A stretch of 64,000 nt of DNA. It comes from Streptomyces sp. NBC_00091 (GTDB lineage Bacteria > Actinomycetota > Actinomycetes > Streptomycetales > Streptomycetaceae). The notes below the pieces were generated by a model that was not told the origin of the DNA, did not search any database, and was given only the letters and a program-made list of their open reading frames with translations. Of this stretch, positions 53,601-62,145 are shown in pieces. Where the stretch lies: assembly GCF_026343185.1 (NCBI RefSeq), contig NZ_JAPEMA010000001.1, positions 62,001 to 126,000 of the forward strand, written 5' to 3'. A program made the position numbers and the translations under genes. Position 1 is the stretch's first letter, and the number at the start of each line of letters is the position of its first letter.

Positions 53601-53991
53601 CGGCGATCGCCGCGTCCCCGGCGGACAAGGCAGCGTTGGCCGACTCGCGCACCGATTTGTCCGCGTAGGGGAGGACGGTGAGGATGCCGAATCGGGCGTC
53701 CTGCGCCTCCGCGACGGGCAGTTCGTTCGCGAGGAAGGCGGAGACAGCCGCCGGAGAGCCGGCGAGGGCGGCGGCGGCGGCCTCGCGGACGGCCCGGCCG
53801 CCTGTCTTGTACGCCCACACGGCCTTGCCCCGGTCGGTGTCGGGCAGGCCGCTACCCGTGATGGGGTCGCTCTCGGCGGCGAGGGCCGGGCCGGCGGTCA
53901 GGGTGAGGATGGATGGCAGGGCGGGAACAGTAGCCGCCCCGGCGATGGTGGTGAGCATTCGGCGCCTGCTCCAAAACGACGGCGACGTCAC
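50614..53991 (-). CDS. 1125-aa Tat-exported ALF-repeat protein (polymorphic-toxin-like)
   Basis: A twin-arginine signal (SRRRMLTTIAG) starts the protein, so the GTG at 53991 (GGGGGAA upstream) is needed rather than the ATG at 53958. Residues about 50-240 and 620-780 hold ALF repeats, helical units of the form REAAAAALAGSPAAVSAFLA with a conserved F-L end and VFTILTAASPEVKKYAERAL. Between and after them are very long Ala-rich coiled coils (about 250-600 and 790-980). The C-terminal 140 residues, WYVDWELWPGD onward, contain two hydrophobic stretches (IVLGIGAGLTAPALPLAATL; TFILGGVAFAG). ALF repeats are known from actinobacterial polymorphic toxins; no catalytic toxin domain is recognised here, so the tail may be a pore-like or unknown toxin. 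Confidence 0.82.
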   Translation of the reverse strand: MTSPSFWSRRRMLTTIAGAATVPALPSILTLTAGPALAAESDPITGSGLPDTDRGKAVWAYKTGGRAVREAAAAALAGSPAAVSAFLANELPVAEAQDARFGILTVLPYADKSVRESANAALSAGDAAIAAYLRDGYTQSLQTDLRAAVFTVMNNSGPAVKREATKALELGTHAALRKFLAETQHTAQQEDERAEVFTILTAASPEVKKYAERALSDGSPPAIHQFLISGQYIARARDEEAATIDQLVKIVIREGNRAQLQTEQAVAASTRAKEAAAKAKTAALKAAEEALAAQSDVTRSAKAANDAASAARGAASAANTAISASRTAQAASSRAAQAAQAAAGAAASAGHAASRAYGAAIAASKDATKASAARQAAQAARDAAGRARTTAAAADRAAEAAKGASSAGADAAIAARSAAGAANDAANAAATASGVARSQAAEAKAAAAEADTAAARATRAASTAKTLADRAVTAAGVARDAANSAASHAEKAAAAADEAAANAGKAIEYATRSTAHAEAAVQAANTAADAVKEAQAVEQAARAAETARIAEDVEWGIEEARFGARAEIDETNRALRERTQADKTATDIKDLIAAAATALHGGDMATAVTTGRKAAVRLLDSTGTWTQQAAEFALAGSDHDVANWIDADRLLAEQQDDRETVLAIARAGSAAIAEAAHQALASDDPNAARNFLTLGVIEAAATQNRVTVFEILNENPGKAVKAKAEAALSDGSAIALHRFLTVELVEAVKEDDHVEVFSLLSSGGLYMRAAAQIVLEGPARMRRHFVLRDKFNIARLDQDHAAHVAAVRAAIAHAAKVAAKALEDAALASKAAAEARKAAAEAATWAAKAQEYAADAVNSAREAKENADAADASAAAAAQSAASAKQAASVAQGAARSANYSMRQAMSSARQAVAYASDAQASATSARVSATQAGQDAKAAADAASEARHAATVKREAEVAAEAKSAAEQAKQHEGSGTNPSQTADQDKPWYVDWELWPGDVSSDKDWAKVTKHWSTITGTASIVLGIGAGLTAPALPLAATLRAASLVLTGVSVALKGANVYFTGSAYGWRSTEFHTALGTFILGGVAFAGKSRLLDKFGAAKHVGEIVAEGVEVLIVTLGWATW

Positions 53992-54337
53992 GTGTGCATT
54001 CCCCCTAGAAAGAGCCGATGCGGACCGCCGGGCCTGTCGGGACCCAGGTGCTCAGGTGCTCAGGCCCACCGAGGTATGGCGGTGCCCGAGCGCGCGGGGT
54101 CGCCTGGTGGAGAGCCTCAGGAGGCCGGCCGGTCCTCGGTCCAAGCCGTGGTCGAGCTCAAGGTAGGCACGGCCCGCGGAAGGCAGAGAGGCCTCAGGGC
54201 GCCACGTTGAGGACCGCATGCGCCACCCGGGAGGCCCGCCGCGCCAAAGCGGCGTCCGGTGCGCCTCGCCGCGAAGGCCACCCCACCCAACAGGGGTGTA
54301 TCGAAAGGCAGTTCGCGCTGGTACCCTCGACGGTCCT
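53992..54337. other. intergenic region between ALF and AraC genes
   Basis: About 346 bp separating divergent genes; it must contain both promoters. I see no gene, strong palindrome or repeat. Confidence 0.3.
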
Positions 54338-55378
54338 ATGCCATCTCCCAACCTCGGCGGCACGGTTTCGGCCCACCTCGCGCGTTCCCTCGTCAGCGCC
54401 ATGACCGCCGCGGGCACGGGCAGGCTCGCCCGCCTGCCCGACCTCGCCGTCGAGGTCCTGGGCAACGACCTGGCCCGGATCTCGACCCCGTCGCTCGTGA
54501 CGGTGTGGGAGCACCTGGTGCTGACGGAACCCCGCACTCTCATCGGTCCCCTGGTCCTCGAGGACGCCCCGATCGGCACCTTCGGTGTCTGGGACTACCT
54601 GATCACCACCGGCCCCACCCTGCGCCAGTCGCTCACGCAGGCCGTGGATCTCATAGCCGCCATCGGCGATCCGGCCGCGGAGAAACTGATCGTGGAGGAG
54701 GACGGACGTCACTTCACCGTCCGCCACGCCACGGGCACGTGGGGGCCGGACGTGGTGCAGGCGGTCGACCTCTTCGCCCTCTCGCTCTTCCTGACCCGAG
54801 CCCGGGCCGCGACCGGCCGCCACATCGTTCCGTCCCACGTCACCATCACCCACCGCCCACCACCGCGAGCCCGGCAACTGGCCGAATTATTCGGCACGGA
54901 CCGTATTCACTTCGACGCGCCGTACAACTCGATCGCTTTCCGCGAGGACGATGTACGCACGCCGCTGCCCAAGGCCCAACCGGGCATGGACCGGCTTCTG
55001 GCGCACCACGCGGAACTGGTACTGGCGGCATCCCGGCCCGTACTGCGGTGGCTCGACCGTTTCCGGACGGCTCTGACCGCGGCCTTTCAGGAGGACACCG
55101 TAAGCCTGGAGAACGTGGCGCATCGTCTGGCGATGAGTCCCCGCACGCTCCAGCGACGGCTGGCCGAGAACGGCACGACCTGGCGTGGGCAAGTCGAAGC
55201 CTTACGGCACGAGCACACCTCGGAACTGTTACGCACCACCGACCTGCCCCTGCGGTCGATCGCGGGCCGGGTCGGATACAGCGATGCCCGGGCGCTGCGG
55301 CGTGCGGTGCGCCGCTGGGAGGGACAAGCCCCGCGCGAAGTCCGCAGATCCGCGGACCGGGCACCGTCCGCCCCCTGA
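54338..55378 (+). CDS. AraC family regulator with Arabinose_bd-like sensor
   Basis: A 346-aa regulator of the OruR/ArgR2-like AraC subgroup: an N-terminal sensor (FGVWDYLITTGPTLRQSLTQ; HFTVRHATG) and a C-terminal HTH (VAHRLAMSPRTLQRRLAENG; SIAGRVGYSDARALRRAVRRW). The ATG at 54338 is chosen as the first methionine before the sensor. It is divergent from the ALF-repeat gene and upstream of the toxin operon, but the controlled genes are unknown. Confidence 0.85.
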   Translation: MPSPNLGGTVSAHLARSLVSAMTAAGTGRLARLPDLAVEVLGNDLARISTPSLVTVWEHLVLTEPRTLIGPLVLEDAPIGTFGVWDYLITTGPTLRQSLTQAVDLIAAIGDPAAEKLIVEEDGRHFTVRHATGTWGPDVVQAVDLFALSLFLTRARAATGRHIVPSHVTITHRPPPRARQLAELFGTDRIHFDAPYNSIAFREDDVRTPLPKAQPGMDRLLAHHAELVLAASRPVLRWLDRFRTALTAAFQEDTVSLENVAHRLAMSPRTLQRRLAENGTTWRGQVEALRHEHTSELLRTTDLPLRSIAGRVGYSDARALRRAVRRWEGQAPREVRRSADRAPSAP

Positions 55379-55402
55379 GCGGCGCTTTGGGCCCACAGCT
55401 GC

Positions 55403-55471
55403 GCCGAGGTCGCGCAGCGCCCGGAGCTTCTCGATGTGCGCCTCGACCGGCCCCAGGAGGCAGAAGCGGTC
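55403..55471 (-). pseudogene. 69-bp scrap of an LLM oxidoreductase gene
   Basis: On the minus strand this reads DRFCLLGPVEAHIEKLRALRD and then LG, identical to part of the C-terminus of the LLM gene at the right edge of the window. It has neither start nor stop of its own. The nucleotide match to the intact copy is high by eye. It is a relic of recombination, located immediately upstream of the toxin operon. Confidence 0.75.
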
Positions 55472-55574
55472 ACCGCGATCCAAGCCCAGTTCCCACCCTC
55501 TGGGCAAAGCTCAAATCGGCGATCAAGGTACTGTGCTCTGTCCGGGTGAGCACGCCCGGGGAGGGGCGTAGAGC

Positions 55575-55985
55575 ATGGAACTGACCGCAGAGATTGCCGC
55601 GTATCGGGCAGGCACGGGGGATCCCGGGCGTCTGGTGGGTGAGTTCCGGCGGGCGGTGCTGCTTGTTCCGCTCGCTGACGACAGCGCGGGTGGGCTGATG
55701 TCGGCCGTCTCGGGCGGGATCCGGTGGCTGTACGCGTTCACGGACGAGGAGGCCTTCGCCCGGTTCGTTGAGGCCCGTGGTGAGGCCGCGCGGGAGTGGC
55801 CGTACCTGGCGATCCTCGGGGCGCGGCTCGTGGATGCGGTGGTGCCCGAAGTGGACGGCCCGGCCGGCATCGCTGTGAACGTGGCGGACGAGGGCGGGTC
55901 GATGCTGTTCCCGCCCGTGGCCGGGATCGTGCCCGACGGCTGCGCCGTGGACCTGCGCGCCGTCGGGGATGGGGAGGCGGCCTGA
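55575..55985 (+). CDS. SseB-like protein, first gene of the RHS toxin operon
   Basis: A 136-aa soluble protein with the SseB N-terminal domain pattern: FRRAVLLVPL, GIRWLYAFTDEEAFARFVEA, and GIAVNVADEGGSMLFPP. SseB-like proteins accompany ESX/WXG100-type toxin loci in actinobacteria and may act as chaperones. The stop shares one base with the next gene's ATG (TGATG), so translation is coupled. Confidence 0.8.
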   Translation: MELTAEIAAYRAGTGDPGRLVGEFRRAVLLVPLADDSAGGLMSAVSGGIRWLYAFTDEEAFARFVEARGEAAREWPYLAILGARLVDAVVPEVDGPAGIAVNVADEGGSMLFPPVAGIVPDGCAVDLRAVGDGEAA

Positions 55986-56548
55986 TGGCGGGCGACGGTG
56001 ACCTGGAGGTGTCCCCGGCCGCGGTCGCGGCGATCCAGAAGGGGCTGCGGGATGCGATTTCCGAGCTGCGCGAGTCCGGGGACGCGGCCGGGGCGTCGCA
56101 GGGGGCGGGGTTCGAGAGCCTGTCGATGACGGGGATGGAGACCGGGCATGGTGGTCTGTCGAAGGAGTTCGAGGACTTCTGTGAGCGCTGGGAGTGGGGC
56201 GTCCGGTCTCTGATCCAGGACGCCTCCGCCCTGGCCGGGAACCTCGGTATCGCCGCGGGGACGGTCTGGGAGGAGGACCACTACGTCCAGGGCAGCTTCA
56301 AGGTGGCCGCGAACTCCCTGTACGGCAATCCGCACGCCAGCGAGGACGAGATCGAGAAGAAGTCCTGGGATGACATCTTCAGCGCGGATGTCTACAAGCC
56401 GGGCTACAGCGTGGGGTCCTTCGAGAAGGGCGCTCAGGACACCAAGCGGACCTGGTCCGATGCCAAGGACACGGTGACGTCGACGGGGAAGGTCGGGTCG
56501 ATCAAGGATCTGCTGGAGCAGGCGAAGCGCGACGGGGACGGCAACTGA
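55985..56548 (+). CDS. WXG100-like helical protein, toxin partner
   Basis: A 187-aa protein with an ESX/WXG100-like helix-turn-helix hairpin: long amphipathic helix, then ERWEWGVRSLIQDASALAGN with a W-x-G turn. The C-terminal half is not typical of the short WXG100 proteins. Such proteins pair with the N-terminal region of a large toxin and take it to a type VII secretion system. Overlaps both neighbours by one base (TGATG). Confidence 0.78.
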   Translation: MAGDGDLEVSPAAVAAIQKGLRDAISELRESGDAAGASQGAGFESLSMTGMETGHGGLSKEFEDFCERWEWGVRSLIQDASALAGNLGIAAGTVWEEDHYVQGSFKVAANSLYGNPHASEDEIEKKSWDDIFSADVYKPGYSVGSFEKGAQDTKRTWSDAKDTVTSTGKVGSIKDLLEQAKRDGDGN

Positions 56549-59500
56549 TGAGCGGCTGGCGGGATTTCATACCGGATTCGGTCGAGGACAAGGTCGAGCA
56601 CGGCATCCAGAAGGTCGGCGACTTCGTCGAGTGGGGCGGCGACAAGGTCGCCGGACTCGCCGATGAGGCCGGCCTGGACGATGCGGGCGACTGGATCCGC
56701 GACAAGTCCCGCTCCGCCGCCAACCAGCTCGGCGCGGACGTCTCCGAGCTGGAGCTGGGGCAGACCGACGACCCGAAGAAGCTCGTCTACGGCAGCGTGT
56801 CCAAGATCCACGCCCAGGTCGGGCACCTGAACGACTTCAAGACGGCCTTCGAGTCCGTCGGCAACGGCCTGAAGAACCTGACCGAGCCCGACGGCCTGAA
56901 GGGCCAGGCCGCCAAGGCGTTCCGGGAGGCGGTGGCGAAGCAGCCTCCGCGCTGGTTCAAGGCGTCCGAGGCCTTCGGGAAGGCCTCGGACGCCATGGGC
57001 CGCTTCGCCGAAACCGTGGAATGGGCGCAGGGCCAGGCCAAGGAGGCCCTGGACGACTACAACAAGGCGAAGAACGCCTCCGAGGACGCCCGCAACGCCT
57101 ACAACAGGCAGGTCACGGAGTACAGGAACGCCGTCGAAGCGAAGAAGGAGCAGCTCCCGCCGCGACCAGCGGAGACCTTCAACGACCCTGGCAAGCCCCT
57201 GGCCGCGGCAGCCCAGGAGAAGCTGGAGAGCGCGCGCAAGCAGCGCAACGAGCAGGCCCAGACCGCCGCGACCGCGGTCCGCGCCGCGCGCGACGCCGCC
57301 CCGCCCAAGCCCACGTACGCGAACCAGCTCGCCGACGGCATCGCCTACATGCAGCTCGCCAACAACCACTTCGTGGGTGGCATCGTCAAGGGAGCCGCCG
57401 GCACTCTTGATTTCGCCCGCGCCCTCAACCCGCAGGATCCGTACAACCTCACGCACCCCGCCGAGTACGTGACGAACCTGAACTCCACGGCAGCAGGTCT
57501 GGTCACCATGGCCAACGACCCCTGGGGCGCCGGCAAGCAGATGCTCGGCGAGTTCATGAAGGACCCTTCCGAGGGCCTCGGCAAACTCGTCCCCGAGCTC
57601 ATCGGCTCCAAGGGCATGGGCTCCCTCAAAAAGGTCGGCACCACCGCCAAGCACCTGGACGACCTCCAGGGCCTCCGCCGTCGGGAGCACGAACAGAACC
57701 CGGACAGCAACGGCCAGCGGTGCAGTGAGACGGTGTGCAAGAGGGACCCGGTCGACGTTGCGACCGGCCGCATGCTGCTGCCCACGATCGACATCGCTCT
57801 GCCCGGGTCGCTTCCACTTGTCTTCCGGCGCACCTTCGACTCCTCGCGCCGCTCCGGGCGCTGGTTCGGGCCGACGTGGTCGTCCACGGTGGACCAGCGG
57901 CTGGAGATCGATTCCGAGGGCGTGATCTTCAGCTGCGACGAGGGAAGCCTGCTCGCCTACCCTCACCCGGCTCCCGGTGTTCCGGTCATGCCCACACACG
58001 GCCGGCAGTGGCCACTGGAACGGGTCGCGGGCGGTTACACCATCACCGATCCCGACACCGGCAAGGTCTGGCACTTCACCGACCACAGGGACGAGCTCGC
58101 GCTCCTGACCCAGATCGACGACCGCAACGGCCGGTGGATCATCTTCGAGCACGACCAGGCTGGTGCACCGACGGCGATCGTCCACCACGGCGGCTACCAC
58201 CTGAAGCTCACCACCAGCCAGGGTCGCCTATCGGCCCTCCACCTCGCGGGAGCCGCGGAGGACGGATCCGATCAGGAGATCCTGCGGTATGGCTACACCG
58301 ACGGCCATCTCACCTCGGTCATCAACTCCTCAGGCCGCCCACTGAGATTCGACTGCGACGAACACGGCCGCATCACCTCGTGGACCGACACCAACGGAAG
58401 CCGCTTCGACTACGTCTACGACGACCAGGACCGCTGCATCTACCAGTCGGGGACAAACGGACACCTCGAATCCACCTTCACCTGGGACGGCATCGACCGC
58501 GCAACCGGGCTCCGCATGACCACCGTCACCAGCAGTCTGGGACACACCGAGCGTCACTTGATCAATGACCGGTCACAGGTCGTCGCCGAGATCGATGCAG
58601 TGGGAGCGGTCACCCGCTCCGAGTACGACCGCCACAACCACCTCTTGTCGCGGACCGATCCCCTGGGGCACATAAGCCGTGCCACCTTCGATGAGTGGGG
58701 CCGCCTGACTCTGGTGGAGCGCCCAGACGGACGGCAGACGCGAGCCGAGCACAACGAGCTCGGCCTCCCGATACGCATCGTCGGTACCGACGGCAATGTC
58801 ACGCGCCAGAGTTTCGACGCCAGCGGCAACCGCTTGTCGGTAACAGAGCCGTCTGGCGCAACGACTCGCTTCACCTATGACGAGGCCGGCATCGTCACCT
58901 CCGTCACCGATGCGCTCGGGCACACCTCGACAGTCGTTTCCGCCAAGGCCGGTCTGCCCCTGGCTATCACCGATCCGCTCGGGGCGACCACCTGCTACGA
59001 GCGTGACGCTTTCGGCCGAGCGATGTCGATCAGCGACCCGCTGGGCGGCGTCACGCGCCTGGAGTGGACAGTTGAGGGCAAGCTCGCCCGCCGTGTCGAG
59101 GCCGACGGCAGCGAGCAGTCCTGGACGTACGACGGCGAGGGCAACTGTATCGCCCACATTGACGCCCTTGGTGGGGTCACGACCTTCGAATACACAGACT
59201 TCGATGTCGTGACTGCCCGCACGGGTCCGGACGGCATCCGCTACGAGTTCAGCTACGACACCGAGCTCCGCCTCACCCAGGTCACCAACCCCCAGGGGCT
59301 GACGTGGGATTACGTGTACGACCCAGCCGGGCGGGTCATGTCCGAGACGGACTTCGGCGACCGGACACTGACATACGGAAGGGATGCGGCGGGGCGGCTC
59401 GTTTCGCGGACGGACGCGCTCGGCCAAACTATCCACTACGAGCGGGACGAGCTGGACCGCGTCGTCCGCAAGGACGCTGCGGGCACTGTGACCACATTCG

Positions 59501-61206
59501 TGTACGACACAGGCGACCAGCTCGCGGAAGCGGTCAACGCGGATGCCACGATCACGCGCCTTCGCGACCGGTACGGCCGCCTCATGTTCGAGACCGTCAA
59601 CGGCCGGACGACGGGGTACGCGTACGACGAGCTCGGCCGCCGCACCGGCCGCACGACCCCGACGAGGGCGGTCAGCGCCTGGACCTATGACGCGGTCGGC
59701 TGCCGCACCTCCCTGACCACATCCGGCCGCACCATCACCTTCGACTACGACGCAGTCGGCCAGGAGATCACTCGCCGGATCGGCGACTCCGTCATGATGT
59801 CGTCCCGGTACGACCACGGGGGCCGCCTCACCACCCAACACGTCACCAGCGCGGGTCACAGCATCCAGCGTCGCGACTACACGTACCGTGCAGACGGCAA
59901 CCTGATCGGCTTGGACGACCAGCTGGTGGGCGCGAAGACCTTTGACCTGGACGCGGCCGGCCAGGTGACTGCCGTCCGGGCGGAAGGGTGGACCGAGCAG
60001 TACAGCTACGACGACGCGGGCAACCAGACGACGGCCTCCTGGCCGGCGACCCACCCCGGCCAGGAGGCCGTCGGCCCTCGCGAGTACACCGGCACGACGA
60101 TCACTCGCGCCGGCAGGATCCATTACGAACACGACGCATTGGGCCGCGTCACCCTGCGCCGCAAAACTCGCCTGTCCGGCAAGCAGGAGACCTGGCGCTA
60201 CGAGTGGGACGCCGAAGACCGCTTGCGTTCGGTGACCACCCCCGACGGCGCCGTATGGCGCTATGCGTACGACGCCCTCGGCCGTCGCATTTCCAAGCAA
60301 TGCCTCGCCGCCGACGGCACGACGGTCCTCGAACAGGTCACGTTCACCTGGGACGGCACCACCCTGTGCGAACAGACAACGGAATCGCCGGCCCTCTCCC
60401 ATTCGATAGTCCTCACCTGGGACCACAAGGCACTACAGCCGCTGACTCAAAGAGAACGCCTCCTGGACCGAGAAACGCCCCAAGAGGTCATCGACGCCCG
60501 ATTCTTCACCATCATCACCGATCTCGTGGGCGCCCCCACCGAACTGCTCGATGAGTCCGGCACACTGGCCTGGCATACCCGCACCACCCTGTGGGGCACC
60601 ACAACCTGGGCGTCCACCAGCACGGCCTACACCCCACTCCGCTTCCCAGGGCAGTACTTCGACCCGGAAACAGGCCTCCACTACAACTACTTCCGCCACT
60701 ACGACCCCGAAACCGCCCGTTACCTCAGCCATGACCCCCTGGGCCTCACCCCGGCGCCCAACCCGGCAGCCTATGTCCCCAATCCCCACACGTGGATCGA
60801 CCCCATGGGGCTGGCGCCGTGCCCGGACTTCAGCCCGGGAGCCACGCTGGGGGACGTCGACAAGATTCACGGCTGGGTACCCGAGTCCATCCCTGCAGAG
60901 TCCCTGGAAGTCCTCCGGGACATGGAGAAGTACAATTTCGCATGGGGGGGTGGGCCGGGCTTCCATGGACCAAAGTGGTGGACCGAGCCATTTGAAAACA
61001 GCGGCAAAAACGGCGGCTACCAACTTCCCACCCACGAACCCTCAGGAAAGCCGATCACCTATCAGGAGTACGGGACCTACCCGTCACCGGACAACCCCAC
61101 GCCAGGCGGTGAGCGCTGGGTGTTCGGCAGCGATAAGTCCGCTTACTACACCCCAACTCACTACCAGACGTACATTGTGGGCAGAAGTCCCAGTTGGGCG
61201 GAGTGA
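56548..61206 (+). CDS. RHS polymorphic toxin with barnase/RNase Sa-like C-terminus
   Basis: A 1552-aa toxin. Order: N-terminal helical WXG100-like region (1-230); hydrophobic linker (about 300-370); DUF6531 (about 391-480: RDPVDVATGRML, LVFRRTFDSSRR); RHS/YD repeats (about 520-1350; e.g. TRSEYDRHNHLLSRTDPLGH); RHS core (YFDPETGLHYNYFRHYDPET, RYLSHDPLGL, DPMGL ending at 1424); toxin 1425-1552. The tip has Glu1507 in ITYQEYGTYP, Arg1523 in GGERWVFG and His1538 in TPTHYQTYIVG, the order and spacing of the catalytic residues in RNase Sa/barnase. The RHS shell should encage the tip and release it after the DPxGL cut. The downstream gene is a barstar. Confidence 0.92.
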   Translation: MSGWRDFIPDSVEDKVEHGIQKVGDFVEWGGDKVAGLADEAGLDDAGDWIRDKSRSAANQLGADVSELELGQTDDPKKLVYGSVSKIHAQVGHLNDFKTAFESVGNGLKNLTEPDGLKGQAAKAFREAVAKQPPRWFKASEAFGKASDAMGRFAETVEWAQGQAKEALDDYNKAKNASEDARNAYNRQVTEYRNAVEAKKEQLPPRPAETFNDPGKPLAAAAQEKLESARKQRNEQAQTAATAVRAARDAAPPKPTYANQLADGIAYMQLANNHFVGGIVKGAAGTLDFARALNPQDPYNLTHPAEYVTNLNSTAAGLVTMANDPWGAGKQMLGEFMKDPSEGLGKLVPELIGSKGMGSLKKVGTTAKHLDDLQGLRRREHEQNPDSNGQRCSETVCKRDPVDVATGRMLLPTIDIALPGSLPLVFRRTFDSSRRSGRWFGPTWSSTVDQRLEIDSEGVIFSCDEGSLLAYPHPAPGVPVMPTHGRQWPLERVAGGYTITDPDTGKVWHFTDHRDELALLTQIDDRNGRWIIFEHDQAGAPTAIVHHGGYHLKLTTSQGRLSALHLAGAAEDGSDQEILRYGYTDGHLTSVINSSGRPLRFDCDEHGRITSWTDTNGSRFDYVYDDQDRCIYQSGTNGHLESTFTWDGIDRATGLRMTTVTSSLGHTERHLINDRSQVVAEIDAVGAVTRSEYDRHNHLLSRTDPLGHISRATFDEWGRLTLVERPDGRQTRAEHNELGLPIRIVGTDGNVTRQSFDASGNRLSVTEPSGATTRFTYDEAGIVTSVTDALGHTSTVVSAKAGLPLAITDPLGATTCYERDAFGRAMSISDPLGGVTRLEWTVEGKLARRVEADGSEQSWTYDGEGNCIAHIDALGGVTTFEYTDFDVVTARTGPDGIRYEFSYDTELRLTQVTNPQGLTWDYVYDPAGRVMSETDFGDRTLTYGRDAAGRLVSRTDALGQTIHYERDELDRVVRKDAAGTVTTFVYDTGDQLAEAVNADATITRLRDRYGRLMFETVNGRTTGYAYDELGRRTGRTTPTRAVSAWTYDAVGCRTSLTTSGRTITFDYDAVGQEITRRIGDSVMMSSRYDHGGRLTTQHVTSAGHSIQRRDYTYRADGNLIGLDDQLVGAKTFDLDAAGQVTAVRAEGWTEQYSYDDAGNQTTASWPATHPGQEAVGPREYTGTTITRAGRIHYEHDALGRVTLRRKTRLSGKQETWRYEWDAEDRLRSVTTPDGAVWRYAYDALGRRISKQCLAADGTTVLEQVTFTWDGTTLCEQTTESPALSHSIVLTWDHKALQPLTQRERLLDRETPQEVIDARFFTIITDLVGAPTELLDESGTLAWHTRTTLWGTTTWASTSTAYTPLRFPGQYFDPETGLHYNYFRHYDPETARYLSHDPLGLTPAPNPAAYVPNPHTWIDPMGLAPCPDFSPGATLGDVDKIHGWVPESIPAESLEVLRDMEKYNFAWGGGPGFHGPKWWTEPFENSGKNGGYQLPTHEPSGKPITYQEYGTYPSPDNPTPGGERWVFGSDKSAYYTPTHYQTYIVGRSPSWAE

Positions 61207-61688
61207 TGACAGAAGAGACATCGGCAATGCATATTGCCCCATGGATGCACGTCACCACGCCAGGCGGCGGAATTCGTCTCGATGAACTCCTGCCCGCTTC
61301 TGGCAGCGTTCACGTGGCACGCCTAAATGGCCAAGACATGCCAGACGAAATTGCGACTTTTCAAAAGTTTGACGAGACGCTAAAGTTTCCCGAATACTTT
61401 GGATGGAACTGGAACGCCTTCTACGATTGCCTTCGTGACCTTCAATGGCTTTCGTCGGATTACCACGTCCTGATCATCGAATCCGCCGAGAGTGTCCTTT
61501 CTGCGGATGAGGCCGCTCGCGATGAGTTCTTCAGGAGCCTCTGGCGCGCCGGTCAGCGCTGGTCCTACACCAAGCGGCCCGAAGGCGTGACGCTCAGTAA
61601 ATTCTCCGTTGTCCTGTCATGCGCCAAGGAGTCCGCGTCCAGCCTCGCGAAGCAGCTTGGCGAACTTCAGACCCCATCCAGTTTCTGA
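61206..61688 (+). CDS. barstar-family immunity protein
   Basis: A 160-aa protein with the barstar core: FPEYFGWNWNAFYDCLRDLQWL and YHVLIIESAES. Barstar binds barnase-type RNases and blocks the active site, exactly the enzyme class at the RHS C-terminus. ATG at 61206 overlaps the toxin stop (TGATG). Base composition drops here: 61321-61440 is 47% GC by hand count, against about 70% around it, so the toxin tip and immunity gene look recently acquired. Confidence 0.92.
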   Translation: MTEETSAMHIAPWMHVTTPGGGIRLDELLPASGSVHVARLNGQDMPDEIATFQKFDETLKFPEYFGWNWNAFYDCLRDLQWLSSDYHVLIIESAESVLSADEAARDEFFRSLWRAGQRWSYTKRPEGVTLSKFSVVLSCAKESASSLAKQLGELQTPSSF

Positions 61689-61726
61689 CCCATAGGTAGA
61701 TCAGCCATGCTCCTGGTCCTCATCGG

Positions 61727-62145
61727 TCAGCGGAACGACGGGATGATCGTGGCACCGTACGCGTCGATTGTGGCCTCCTTGGCGTCATGCATGTCGTAGA
61801 CCGCGAACTGGTCAACGCCCAGATCCTTCAGGCACCTTAGCTTCTCGATGTGGGCCTCAGCAGGGCCGAGGAGGCAGAACCGGTCGACAATGTTGTCGGG
61901 GACGAAGTCGGTGGACGGGTTCCCAGCGCGGCCGTGATGGCTGTAGTCATAGCCGTGCCGGTCCTTGATGTACGCGGTGAGCTCGTCGGGGGCCATGGCC
62001 GAGTGCTCGCCGTAGCGGGCGACGAGGTCGGCGACGTGGTTGCCGACCATCCCGCCGAACCAGCGACACTGGTCACGGGCATGAACCAAGGCCTCGGCCG
62101 AGTCGTCGGCCGTGATGTAGGCAGGGGCGGCCACGCAGATGGTGG
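61727..62145 (-). pseudogene. LLM oxidoreductase, C-terminal piece
   Basis: This encodes the last 140 or so residues of an F420/FMN LLM oxidoreductase (ICVAAPAYITADDS, HARDQCRWFGGMVGNHVADL, DRFCLLGPAEAHIEKL) and ends in a normal stop. Homology to the intact gene at the window's end begins exactly at 62145, where an IS3-type element starts; its N-terminal half is missing. It is diverged from the intact copy (for example CLKDLGVDQFAVYDM), so it is a paralogue or an allele from another strain, not a fresh duplication. Confidence 0.8.
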
